Shown in pieces: positions 22,668 through 32,781 of a DNA stretch of 64,000 nt. The stretch lies in the NCBI RefSeq assembly GCF_018687715.1, contig NC_056758.1, forward strand, positions 36,117,467 to 36,181,466, given 5' to 3'. This stretch comes from Carya illinoinensis (Eukaryota > Streptophyta > Magnoliopsida > Fagales > Juglandaceae). The position numbers and the translations under genes were made by a program. The notes beneath the pieces are model-generated. The model worked only from the letters and a program-made list of their open reading frames with translations. It made no database searches and was not told the DNA's origin. Within the stretch, counting starts at the first letter, position 1. Every line of letters begins with the position of its first letter.

Positions 22668-23640
22668 TACTGTTTTGGATCATTTCTTGTCAGCCTGCTC
22701 TTATTCATTTGCAACATCAGAAGTTACACAGTACTTACACTACAGCTCACTCATGAAGAGGGAGAGAGAGTCATGAGAAAAGAAACCAGAAAAGTTAATG
22801 CTCGGAAACAGAGACTGTCAGATTTTCGAACATTCTAGAAACATTAGTCATGAAACAGAAAAAAAAAACATAGTGAAAAACGCGGAAGAAATGCTCATCA
22901 AGAACAACGACTTGTAAGGCAGTAGATGGCATGGAAGAACTGAGTCCATCACATTGTCTTCTCGCAACTTACTATGTTTGCCTAAAGATTCTAAAAAGCC
23001 AACCAGAAAAAAGGGGGAAAAAAAAAATTAACCAAAGTGAAAGGGGAGAAGAATTCAAGAAAGGCTCACGTACAGACCTTTCCTCTCGGGCATTATATAC
23101 AACCTTTTCTTTCCGCTTTTATGCGGTCTTTCCCTTCCTCATGAAAGCCTATGCATCATACATTGCTCTGAGGTTGTCGAAGTTAGTAAGATCTGAAATC
23201 ACTCTGTACTCATCTTTGCGTTCTATCTTCTTTGTGTTGTTTGCATCCTCTCTTAAGATATAAGAGAATCATTTGGTATTTTCTCCTGAGCCACACAAGC
23301 AGCTATTCTCATGCAGAGCTGTGCAAGAGGCCAAGGACATGCAAATGTCCACTATGAAAAGTTAGCAAGCTGATTTACTCTGCAAATGAATTCTGTGCAA
23401 TTGTCCTTCTCTATACATGACTGTAGTGCTAGCATTTTTCAATTGTCCCTGTCACTATTTTGTTTGGATTCAACCATGAATATAATACTCTTCGTGTAGT
23501 ACAGAAATGAATGGAAGGAATATTTTCCTCACTTTCGGGTTGTCATCTTTCCCTATACCATCAAAGTTCCCTTTCTAACATCCTCATCATTAATGGTTGC
23601 TGCCAAATTCATAGGCCTTTCTATTGATGGCTCCATGTTT
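22668..23640 (-). pseudogene. broken copy of the repeat-exon gene (fourth cassette)
   Basis: The minus strand reads EPSIERPMNLAATINDEDVRK (23640-23560), like ESKIEKPMILIASSKDGDAN in the exon ending near 33400. After about 300 bp of unrelated sequence it resumes as ERKDEYRVISDLTNFDNLRAMYDA (about 23230-23150), matching the cassette core. A stop follows 'MYDA', then basic residues and NARERKG (compare NAQERVS). Further down, 22675-22722 resembles the small fourth exon (DVANE...EQADKK) with stops. So exons 3 and 4 of the gene at 32782-34479 have a decayed duplicate here, on the same strand and about 10 kb away. Confidence 0.6.
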
Positions 23641-25760
23641 GCCTTCATTATTTTCTATGATCTTTGTGCCATATTCTTCTTATATAAATAATGTAACTAG
23701 GGATAAATTCAATCCCGTCCAGTCGGTCCATAGGAGGTTTTGTGGACCAGATTGGACCAAACAGACATTAGGACCAATCCAATCCCTTTCTGTCTGGTCT
23801 GGTCCGACCCTGTACCAATGACCCAATTTTAATATCCTTTGTTTTTCAACCCAACAATGAAAACTCATTAACATTTTATCCAATTTTAAGTAAAAAATTA
23901 CCAAAAAAGAACTTGAAAAGAAAATAAAAATAATCATAAAAAGAAAATTATCTATATAAAATAAATTTGAATAAAAAATTTTACTTAAAATAAAAAATAA
24001 AAAATTTCTATATCAATCCAAACTTAAACAAGGTTATCAATCATAATAATAAAATTAAAAAATAGTGATAAAGAAATTTTTTTGAAAAAAATCACTAATT
24101 ACTAAAATCCCTAATTAAATAACCATCCAAATTTCAAACTCCGAATAATATATATATTTATATATATATATATATATATATAAAGACAACTAGCATTACA
24201 TTCTGATTAAGACAACTCTAAATAAAAAATAAAAAATAAAAGAAAAGGTCTAAAAAAAAATAACAGTAGCAGTCTTATTTACATCAAAGCCCTAAAAAAA
24301 ACACAGCAGCATTTACATCAATACAAATTATACAATTATACAATTATCAGCTCCTCGCTACTAGATTTATCCTCCTGGGCAGCTCCTACATCTTCAGGTT
24401 TGGCATACTTTTCACGGTACCCTGTAAACAAAGGAATTATTAGCAAAAGTTATGCTTCTTCAACAAATAATAACCATTATCAATTGCCAAAAACATATAA
24501 CTATAACATTCTTAGACCAATAATTATAAAGTTTGTTGTCATATGTAACGTCGGCATCACATTTTTCAACCAGAATATATAAAGATAATCTTACTCTTAG
24601 ACCAATAGATACAGAATTGTAAACTTTAATCTACTATCAAAGCCCAACACCAAATATTTTAGCCAATTGCCAAAGACAAATTGTACTGCAGTAGCAACAG
24701 CCAATGCCTAGTTTTACCAGCATTTCTGCATCCAGCCCATTTCCTGGAATTGTCCCAATCCATATATTAAAGCCAAAGTTTTGTTAGGTACAAGCAGATT
24801 TTGTGCACAAAAAATTTTTGAGAGAAGAAAAAATCTCTATATCATGAAAATTATTTCCGTCTTCAATTCACATTGTTTCGTTAGACATATATCTTACATG
24901 TTAATATCGGTGCGCGAATTGGAGCACAAAGTATACTTGCAAGAAGATTTTTCCTTAAAGCCACTAGTATCTACACTTAACAGAACATATCTAGTCATGC
25001 AAACCAAAATAACAGCTCTCCTCCAAAGAAAATCTTTTGCTTTTCTTATAATTCATTGAATTTTTTAAAAGTTTCTGAATAGGCATTCATTCCACCAATG
25101 TCTAACCCCATTTGCAAATGATGAAAATGGTCAAGAATTGAAAGAAACTGCCTTGTCAAGAAATGAAAGCTATAAAGACTGTTTCATTTAACATCCAGAA
25201 CCTTTAAAAGTTGGATTTGAAAAATGCTCCACTCGAAATGTACCCACCCAAAGCAAGCCAATCCCCATGGGAGGAAGAGAAGGTCTTGAAGTCAGTATGT
25301 TGATTCCAAATGTGCATAAATGACAGTTCTTGAGTGAAATATTATAGTATCTATAATCCAAAGCAGATCATGTTGGCTACCATAACATATTAACATATAT
25401 AGTCAAAAATTATGGAAGAGACAAAATAAAACTAAAGAAGCCAACTTTTGCAAGATAACTCATAATCTGCATCGGTTGATAAATTTTACAAGCAAAGATT
25501 GATAAATATTATACAAGCAAAACAAAAATGGTACACTGGCAAAGATTGATAAATTTCTTCTCACCTCATTAATCTGCATTGGTTGTAGACATTGTATTTG
25601 ATACCTTCATAGAATTTCCACCCTCCTGAACAAGTTCTATACAAGAAAGAAAAAACAAAACAAATTATATAAATTTACATAACATATAGATCATAAAAGT
25701 TATAAAAGGAAGTAAATAAAAAACATACCCATATCCAGTTACCTTTCAAAATCCTCCACC

Positions 25761-27594
25761 TCATCCATTAAAGTCCAAAGGCTGATTGGAGTAAAAGAAG
25801 AACGAAGCTAATTTTGTACACAAATGAGACCCTCGTCCATCATTGGAGATAAAATTACTTCGGAAAGAATCAAGGACACGACCCGCCATGCTAAATGTAG
25901 ATTTAGGGGCCACTGTGGATGCCGATATTATAAGTATATCGCGCTGAACTCTTGAAAGTACCCGATATTTAACTGAATTACCCTTCCACCAAATTAGAAT
26001 GTCAAAACGCATATTCTTCTTCACAACTTTCAGCTAGGTATTTATCACTCTTACTTGCTTTTCAAAGAGTTTTCCGACTATAACCGTTGCTTAAATAAGG
26101 CCATTATTTGTACCTTCCAATCCTGAAATCTACCACTACTATCTATAGGATTGACATCTTCACGTGGGAACTTGTGCGCTATTGCTGTTGACCAGAATTG
26201 TTCCCTTCTTCATTTTCAACGTATGCCTCATACATGCTAAAGCATTTTTCACTTTCCAACTCAAATCAACCACTTTTGTGGGATCATGAACATCCACTGA
26301 TTCCAATGCAAAGTCAAGATATTGCATCTTGTATTGAGGATCAAGAATTATCCCAATAAACAACAACATATTCACATTATCCATGTTGCCCTAATATTTA
26401 TCAAATTTTTTCTTCATATTTGGGGCCATTAATCCCACATCGGGACTTCCTTCTTTACACTCCATGTCAATCGCATATTGAATTGTACCTAACCCCGAAA
26501 AAAAGGAGTTGCAAGTTACATATTGACTTTCCAATAAACGTAAAATTGCATCGTGAAATAGTTGAAGAAACCTCACAAACAACCTTATCTTCTCCTAATC
26601 AATATTATTGGGAGGCCCTAACTTTTTTGGCGTTCTCCTATTCACCATATCATTGTCATCATTGCCATCTCCAATACTACTAAGTAACCCCAAATCTTCT
26701 TCTTCGAACCGTTCAAAAGCTTTTGGAAAATCCCCGAATCTTTTTCTTCGAACCGTTTAAAAGCTTTTCGAAAATTTTCAGCCCTTGCCAAGTGTGATTG
26801 CAAGTACTTTCGGTCGTCCTCAGTCATGCAAACACATATCTATGGCCCTACCAAGTGTATCACCCTTGTGATTTTCAACCAAACAAGAAGAAAGAATTCT
26901 TGTGTAGATTCTAATCATCATTAATAAAGTGTGCAGTGAGACACATATAGTTGAGATTTTGCACGGATGTCCATGTATCCATAGTGAGGAAAATTCGTTG
27001 CCCTTGAAGAGCGCTTCTCAATTTATTTTTTTCCTTCATATATACATTAAAGCAATCATTCACAGCCATAATACGAGATGGAATCTCTATCCACTTAGGG
27101 CAAACAACAAGCATAAACTTCTTGAAACTCTCTCATTCAATGAACCTAAATGGCAACTCATTAAGAATAATTATCTCTGCTAAGGCTTGTCTGCAAGTCT
27201 CAATACTAAATGCTATGGACACAAATCCCCCACTAACATTTCCTCCATCCGCCTTCCAACATAAAGTAGTTTGGACTTTATCCGTCTGATTAAACGGACA
27301 TTTCTTACATTATTTTTCAATGTGATTCTTCATGGACTTTGTACCGTTGGTCTTTGTATCACATGCATACAAAGCACTACAGTAATTACATGCAGCCATA
27401 GGTTTACTTGGATCACCTTTTGGTATTCTTGTAAAGTGATCACAAACCATTGGCCTCTACCATTAACACTCAGTTGAGTCAATTTACTACTTACATTGGG
27501 TGGGAAGAATGCCTTGCCCCTGTGTAGGCTGAGTTGACTCGTTCACATCATCTGTAGTAGAGTCTTGTGGAATCGTTTTTGGAATAGGGTCCAT
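25761..27594 (-). pseudogene. hAT transposase remnant
   Basis: The start MDPIPKTIPQD is at 27594. A BED-type zinc finger (CNYC ... HIEK) follows at about 27390-27310 in another frame, its last Cys preceded by a stop. Then LTMDTWTSVQNLNYMCLTAHFI at about 27000-26930, the conserved start of the hAT catalytic domain. The middle is short: HKGDTLGRAIDMCL runs almost directly into the region equivalent to AFxRxEEED, so much of the catalytic core is deleted. MNxLLFIGIILDPQYKMQY is at about 26380-26310. The C-terminal dimerisation domain (RDILIISASTVAPKSTFSMAGRVLDSFRSN) is at about 25940-25840. Several stops and frameshifts make it inactive. Confidence 0.85.
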
Positions 27595-27709
27595 CTAGAA
27601 AAATAATCAATAAAAAATTAGATTAAGAAAAAAAAATCAGATGTTACCATGCAAATTATAAGCTGGACAAAGGCATTCTAAGCTGATTTGTAACAAAAAT
27701 CGTTGATTA

Positions 27710-28006
27710 AAAAATATTAAATGCACATTAGGAATGAGAGACCAACCACTTGGGTAAGATACCAATTAAAACTACTGCAATTATGTACTAGTATAGATTC
27801 TCTTGCACAACACCAAAAACTTGGTTGATATAACTGAATTCTGATATTTCGTATAATTGAATTCAGTTTATTGTACAAGTCAGCCAGCATTCGGCTCGAT
27901 AGAGGTTGCTCATAAAACAAAGGAGAAGGATCATAAATCAGAAATGTTAAACTTATATTACTTTAAGTGGTTGGTCTCTCGTTCCTAATGTGCATTTAAT
28001 ATTTTT
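27710..28006. repeat. inverted repeat with 42-bp arms
   Basis: The arm at 27710-27751 (contains TGCACATTAGGAATGAGAGA) and the arm at 27965-28006 are reverse complements with a single mismatch by eye (GAATGAG versus GAACGAG). The loop is 213 nt and contains no ORF of note. It lies in the 5' non-coding part of the hAT region. It could be a nested MITE with long terminal repeats or a hairpin-RNA locus. Confidence 0.85.
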
Positions 28007-29130
28007 CAATTACAAGGACATATTTTTGCAAGGATTTGTGCTCATTGGAAATTCAATTTCTTTTCGTTGCTATGTCTTCCTAACAATCTCATTGGTATTA
28101 ATTATTCTATTTTCAATGAGTCTGATGTTGTTGGTCGTCGTTGTATTTCCAACGAAAAGATTTCCTTGCAAATGGCTACTTATGACTAGAAATGTTCCTT
28201 GCAAATGAGTATTCCTAACAAAAAAAATTAATATTTGCAACAAATAAATATACCTCGCTTAAATCGAAGGAAAAAGAACTAATATAAATTTCTTTATATT
28301 AGTACTCTTACATCATAGTACATTCACAAGCAAGTACTGTTCTTATGCCTTTCTTAAACAATTCTATAGTCACTAGTACATAATTATCAAGCTTTCAATC
28401 ATTCCAAATACACAATAAAAGCCTACGTTTAATCAACCTATTGATCCCTTAAGAGAAGCTTACAAATCATCAAGTTTTCAATCAAGTTTTAGAAACTCTC
28501 ATTCTAATTAAGAGATCAAGCTTACGTTAAACCAAGTTCTCAGCCCACTTATCCCTAAACATATAACTTAACCAACAATAGCATCCTCTAAGGATTAGTA
28601 TTAGAGCCAAATACGTGGCAGATTTTTTACCTACCAGGTTTACCTTTGTCACCTCTCTGTCACACATTTTCTGTAATAATTTTAGCTAGAATGTAAAAAC
28701 TTGCTCTTCCTAAGTCCTATCAGTCTTGATCTTCTTGTCAGCTTGAATGTATAGCTCACAATCCAAGTGTTGCATGTCAACAATTAAAAAAAATTACAAA
28801 CTAAAAGAAGAAAATTGTAGGAATATAAGTTTAACAATTCTTGTCAGCATTCTCAAGCACATCAAGCAAAATCAAAATCAAAAAAATTGTAAACCATAAA
28901 GTAAGGCACGGATCAAAATCAGAAAATGAATAAAGGGTAAATTAAGTTGTTAATCAGTGAATGTGGGGGAGCTGACCTTGGATGATTGTGTTGCTTCAAG
29001 CGTTGGGAGCCAAGACAGGGGTTACAAGTCGCGACAGAGGGGCTGGAGAGGGGAGAGGATGCGAAGGAGTGCTGCTAGGGTTTTGAGAGAAGTCTGAGAT
29101 TGATAGGAAGTGTGAGAGAAGAATAGGGAA

Positions 29131-29160
29131 TCCCCCGCGGGGGGGGGGGGGGGGGGGGAT
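29131..29160. repeat. poly-G run of 20 within a palindromic C/G block
   Basis: CCCCCGC is followed by 20 consecutive G (29139-29158) and then ATTC; GAATCCCCC on one side mirrors GGGGGATTC on the other. It could form a hairpin or a G-quadruplex. The exact length of such a run is unreliable in most assemblies. Confidence 0.8.
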
Positions 29161-29488
29161 TCAGAACAACGAAGTTTGTTCAATTGTTTCAACAGACGGG
29201 TAATTTAAAAATAACTGGGTTGCCAATTTTAATTTTGCTTCCCACTGGGCCTAAACAACACCGTTTAGGTCCAATATTACACTAAACGATGCCGTTTCTG
29301 TAATGAGTAAGATGTGATTTTTCAATTGTTTTATCTTTTTAGCACATAAATGAATAATAAAATTATTTAAATTAGTAAAATTAAAATTAAGTAAACTATT
29401 TAATGTGGATTATTTAATTAACTCTTTAAAAAAATAATCATTTAAAATTATATAGATAATGTTAATTGCTAATTTGTTACTAATATGG

Positions 29489-29580
29489 TTGCAAACGAAC
29501 CAAGTTGAGTCGAATTTGAACAAGGGTACTTGAGCTCGATTAACATGTTTACATGCTCGAACTTGGTTTGTTAACCCTTA
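29489..29580. repeat. short imperfect inverted repeat (possible MITE)
   Basis: GCAAACGAACCAAGTTGAG near one end and CTCGAACTTGGTTTGTTAA at the other are imperfect reverse complements. It lies directly next to the putative LTR start at 29582. Confidence 0.4.
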
Positions 29581-29581
29581 A

Positions 29582-30568
29582 TGTTGTTCGAATTCTATAA
29601 GGGCAAAAATTGGCTAGGATTAGATGACTAAATGATAAGGTTTATCTTATCATTATTTGATTAAATTTGGATGAATGATAAGGTTTATCTTATCATTATT
29701 TGATTAAATTTGGATGAATGATAAGGTTTATCTTATCATTATTTGATTAAATTTGGATGAATGTAAAATAAGTATTGATTTGTATCTAAACAATATTGAG
29801 TCTATCTAGAAGTCTTAGGTGTTGTTTAGATAAGTCTTTGAGATTAAAATCAAGTTCTGGAAGATTGGTATTTATCAAGAAGAAAGCTGAACAGAGTTTA
29901 GTCAATAACAGAAGATGTTATCACGAAATGTTAGCAATCCGTCGGTACATGTTTTCGCGTCTGTTGCTAACCGTCAGTAAAGTCCTACTGCGACTAGAAC
30001 TCTTTCCAGACTTTCTATTTAAATGGATTCGGTTTTGTATATTTTCAAGGACTTTGAGCCACGAATTTCAGAGATGATATTCTGAGCATTTATGAGAGAA
30101 AATTCACTTGAGAATTTTCATGGGATTTTTCATATCTTCTTGAATGTGATCATGCCTTGAGTGTGAAGGAATATCGATTGGATTTCAGCCTTTAGAGTTC
30201 TAGAAGGGAAGTCAACATTTGAAAATCGCCAGAGATTCTGGCTGCTACTGCGATAGAAGACAAACGTCGTTTGTCTAGGCAAGTAAGAGAGTCGAATTGC
30301 AAAGATTTTGTAATTGATTATTGCTTGTAATTGTTCTTCAAATAATAAGATTTGACTTTCCTGGATTTGGCTGCCCCGTAGGGTTTTACCTTTAAAGAGT
30401 TCTTTAAAGGGTTTCCCTTTGTAACCAATCATTGTGTCTTGCAAGTTTGATTATTTATTTTAAAGTATTTGATTCGTTTCATAATCTTGATAATTGAGAT
30501 CTAACTTATTTGTTCAAGAAAATTGGTAGACAATTTCGTAGTTTTACAGGGGTACGTTGGGAATTTCA
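29582..30568 (+). repeat. LTR of the gag-only Sirevirus (start uncertain)
   Basis: The right edge is clear: ...GGGAATTTCA (30568), two bases, then the primer-binding site. The left edge is a guess at TGTTGTTCG (29582). It contains the 43-bp triple repeat and no coding potential. Confidence 0.55.
29631..29759. repeat. three tandem 43-bp repeats, each a perfect 9-bp hairpin
   Basis: Units start at 29631, 29674 and 29717 and appear identical by eye. Each contains AATGATAAG-GTTTAT-CTTATCATT, a 9-bp stem with a 6-nt loop, then a TTTGATTAAATTTGGATG tail. They sit in the 5' part of the putative LTR (U3). Confidence 0.92.
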
Positions 30569-30570
30569 AT

Positions 30571-30582
30571 TGGCATCAAAGC
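30571..30582 (+). other. primer-binding site of gag-only Sirevirus
   Basis: TGGCATCAAAGC resembles the initiator tRNA-Met complement TGGTATCAGAGC with two differences. It stands two bases after the LTR end. Confidence 0.7.
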
Positions 30583-30623
30583 GTGGTTCACTCATTCGAG
30601 TGTGATCCGTATCCTTGTAAATT

Positions 30624-32188
30624 ATGTCGACGTCATTATACGTTCCACCATACTTCGATGGGGAAAAATATGCTTATTGGAATTTTTAGATGAATGTGTA
30701 TGGCATTCGGTTGAACGAGGATGGACTAAACCCGAGACATCTATAGATGCTTGAACAAAAGATGAAATCAACAATTGCAATTTGAGTAGCAAATGACTTA
30801 ACGCTATTTTCATGGCGGTATCTCCCGAATAATTTAAAAAAATCTCTATGTATGAGATTGCTAAAGAAGTTTGGGATATTTTGGAGGTTACACATGAAGG
30901 CACAAGAATAGTAAAAAATTCGAAATTGCAAATGCTAACCTCAAAATTTGAAGAGATTAAAATATTGGAAGACGAAAATTTTAATGATTTTTATGCTAAA
31001 CTGAATGATATTGTGAATTTCAGGTTTAATCTCGACGAGAAGGTGGAGGATTCAAGGATCGTGAGGAAAATTATAAGGTATTTACCTGAAAGATTTCGAC
31101 CCAAAGTTACCGCTATTAAAGAAAGTAAAGATCTTGATGCAATAAGGGTAGAAGAACTAGTAGGTTCTTTACAAATGTATGAATCTTCACTTCCTCAAGC
31201 AAAAATAGGTAAGTCTATTGCCTTAAAAACTATAGAAGAAAATCAAGATGATTTTTTTGATGAATAAAATCTTAACAATGAGGATATAGATATCATAATA
31301 AGAAAGTTCAGAAAATTCATGTTTAATAAAAAGTATAGTGAAAAGAAAAAAAAAAGGTAAAAAATTTTCTGCGAAGAAAAATTATTTTGAAAAATGGAAT
31401 AAAGAAAAATCTGATAAAATAAAGTGTCATGAATGTTCTGGTTATGGTCATATAATAATTGAATGTCCAAATTTCAAGAAAAGTAAAGGAAAAGCATTAA
31501 ATGTCACACTTACTGATAGTTCAGAATCTGAAATTTCAAGTTCATCATCTGATTATGACAATACTTTTGTAGCTTTTTCTACTGTTGTTAATGATTTTTC
31601 TGATATTGAGCTAACAAAATCTGAAAGTGATGATGAAAATAGTGATTCGGAGGTTGCTCTAGTTGTGGATGATCATGAGTTGAGTTTACAAGAAACTTAC
31701 AATGATGTGTGTGAAGAAATGATCAAATTAAAAAAACTCAACAAGAAGCTGTACAAGAAATTCACTAATATGGAGAGTGAGAAAAATAACTTGTCTGAGG
31801 CATTCAAAATTTCTGATATTGAAATAGTAAGATTAAGGGATCGAAATATTGCATTAGAAAAGGAATTGGAAAAGGTTCAAGAAAAAACAGCAACACAGAA
31901 ATTAGAAAAGATGTTGAGTTTTCAAAAATCTAGTTGTGATCTCACGAGTTTGGGGTATATGACTTCTCAAGGTATGGAACTTAGAGACCTATCATCCGCT
32001 ACAACCTCATCAAAAAATATCATTTTTGTTAAAGGAAGTCAAGATGAGAAAACTTCAAAGAAGGCCGTGTTTACAACTCATGTTCCAAGAGTCTCACATG
32101 ATAGATCAATGACAAAGAAGTCCAACCAAAGTAAGTCCAAAGGTAAGTTTACTCCTACTTGTCATTATTGTAGTGTTGTGTTCATGTG
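30624..32188 (+). pseudogene. Sirevirus gag remnant
   Basis: The start ATGTCGACGTCA at 30624 gives MSTSLYVPPYFDGEKYAYWNF, the N-terminal gag domain. A stop follows at 30687 and a frameshift just after (SVERGWTKPE is in another frame). The UBN2-type core runs at 30848-31267 (IAKEVWDILEVTHEGT; LPERFRPKVTAI; VEELVGSLQMYE). A frameshift in an A-run near 31350 leads to the zinc knuckle CHECSGYGHIIIECPN (CX2CX4HX4C) at about 31425-31470. An acidic Ser-rich stretch and a coiled coil (about 31690-31910) follow, then a truncated second finger TCHYC before the stop at 32188. Confidence 0.88.
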
Positions 32189-32781
32189 ATTGATTTCATT
32201 TTTTCACTTTACTTTCTCTTATTGTTCCTAACAATTGATTACTTAACGGAATGTGCTAGTGGGCATAAATCTTATCCACGTTGTGCTAATGGTATTGTTA
32301 CGAACGATAAGAGAAAATGGACAAAAATAGAATCAAAAGAAAAAATCATACATGACATAAGATTTACGTGGTTAAAAAAATATGCTATCTACATCCATAG
32401 AGCTACAGTGATATTACTATTTCTAATTGAAAATACAGTCGTGACCATTTGAGAGAGAGAAATAAAAAACAAATAAAACCTAAACCAGGAAAAAGGAGAA
32501 CATATATATATATATATGTCCAAGTGGGTCGGGTTTTGGGCTAAAAAAAGTTCAAAAATCCTTTGTTCTAGTGCCCAAGCCGCTTCATAGCCCAAGCCTA
32601 AATGTAAAATCCATTAAAAACTGCAACTAACCATTGTCGAATCAAGTCAACAACCAGGCCACCCACAAACAAAACCATGCTACACAAAAGCCCAACAAGT
32701 ACCACATATTCCTTATTGGTGTTTTCAAAGATTTAAGTGCTTATACTCAAAGGCTTTTGCGGCACAATAATTAAAAGTTAC
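32189..32781. other. no gene seen
   Basis: AT-rich, with a short (TA)n near 32501-32518. The ORFs at 32186-32452 and 32389-32595 have no family resemblance. The downstream part of the minus-strand repeat-exon gene may lie here or may have been displaced by the Sirevirus fragment. Confidence 0.5.

Larger units (their letters stand above)
23699..29100 (-). mobile_element. decayed hAT transposon (RICESLEEPER/ZBED type), approximate extent
   Basis: A hAT transposase remnant (25761-27594) lies inside. The low end is placed at TAGGGATAAATTCAATCCCG (23699), which looks like a hAT terminus and is followed by subterminal GGTCC/GGACC repeats (23727-23815), common in this group. Upstream of the coding part, 28977-29100 on the minus strand looks like a 5' UTR exon (TCAAAACCCTAGCAGC) ending in AAG before GTCAGC, while the coding start is preceded by TTTCTAG. 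The high-coordinate terminus and the 8-bp target duplication were not found, so the extent is provisional. Confidence 0.5.
29582..32188 (+). mobile_element. 5'-end fragment of a third Sirevirus (LTR plus gag only)
   Basis: The order is LTR (about 29582-30568), primer-binding site (30571), then gag (30624-32188); pol and the 3' LTR are missing. The sequence stops being gag-like at the second zinc finger (TPTCHYC). The gag domains and the acidic Ser-rich stretch after the zinc knuckle (TDSSESEISSSSSD) are typical of Sireviruses. Its LTR differs from that of the two flanking Sireviruses, so it is another family. Confidence 0.8.

Noticed and set aside
22931..23263. 110-aa plus-strand ORF
   Set aside because: Antisense shadow of the decayed cassette on the minus strand; similar shadows occur opposite the three cassettes at 33509, 33903 and 34289.
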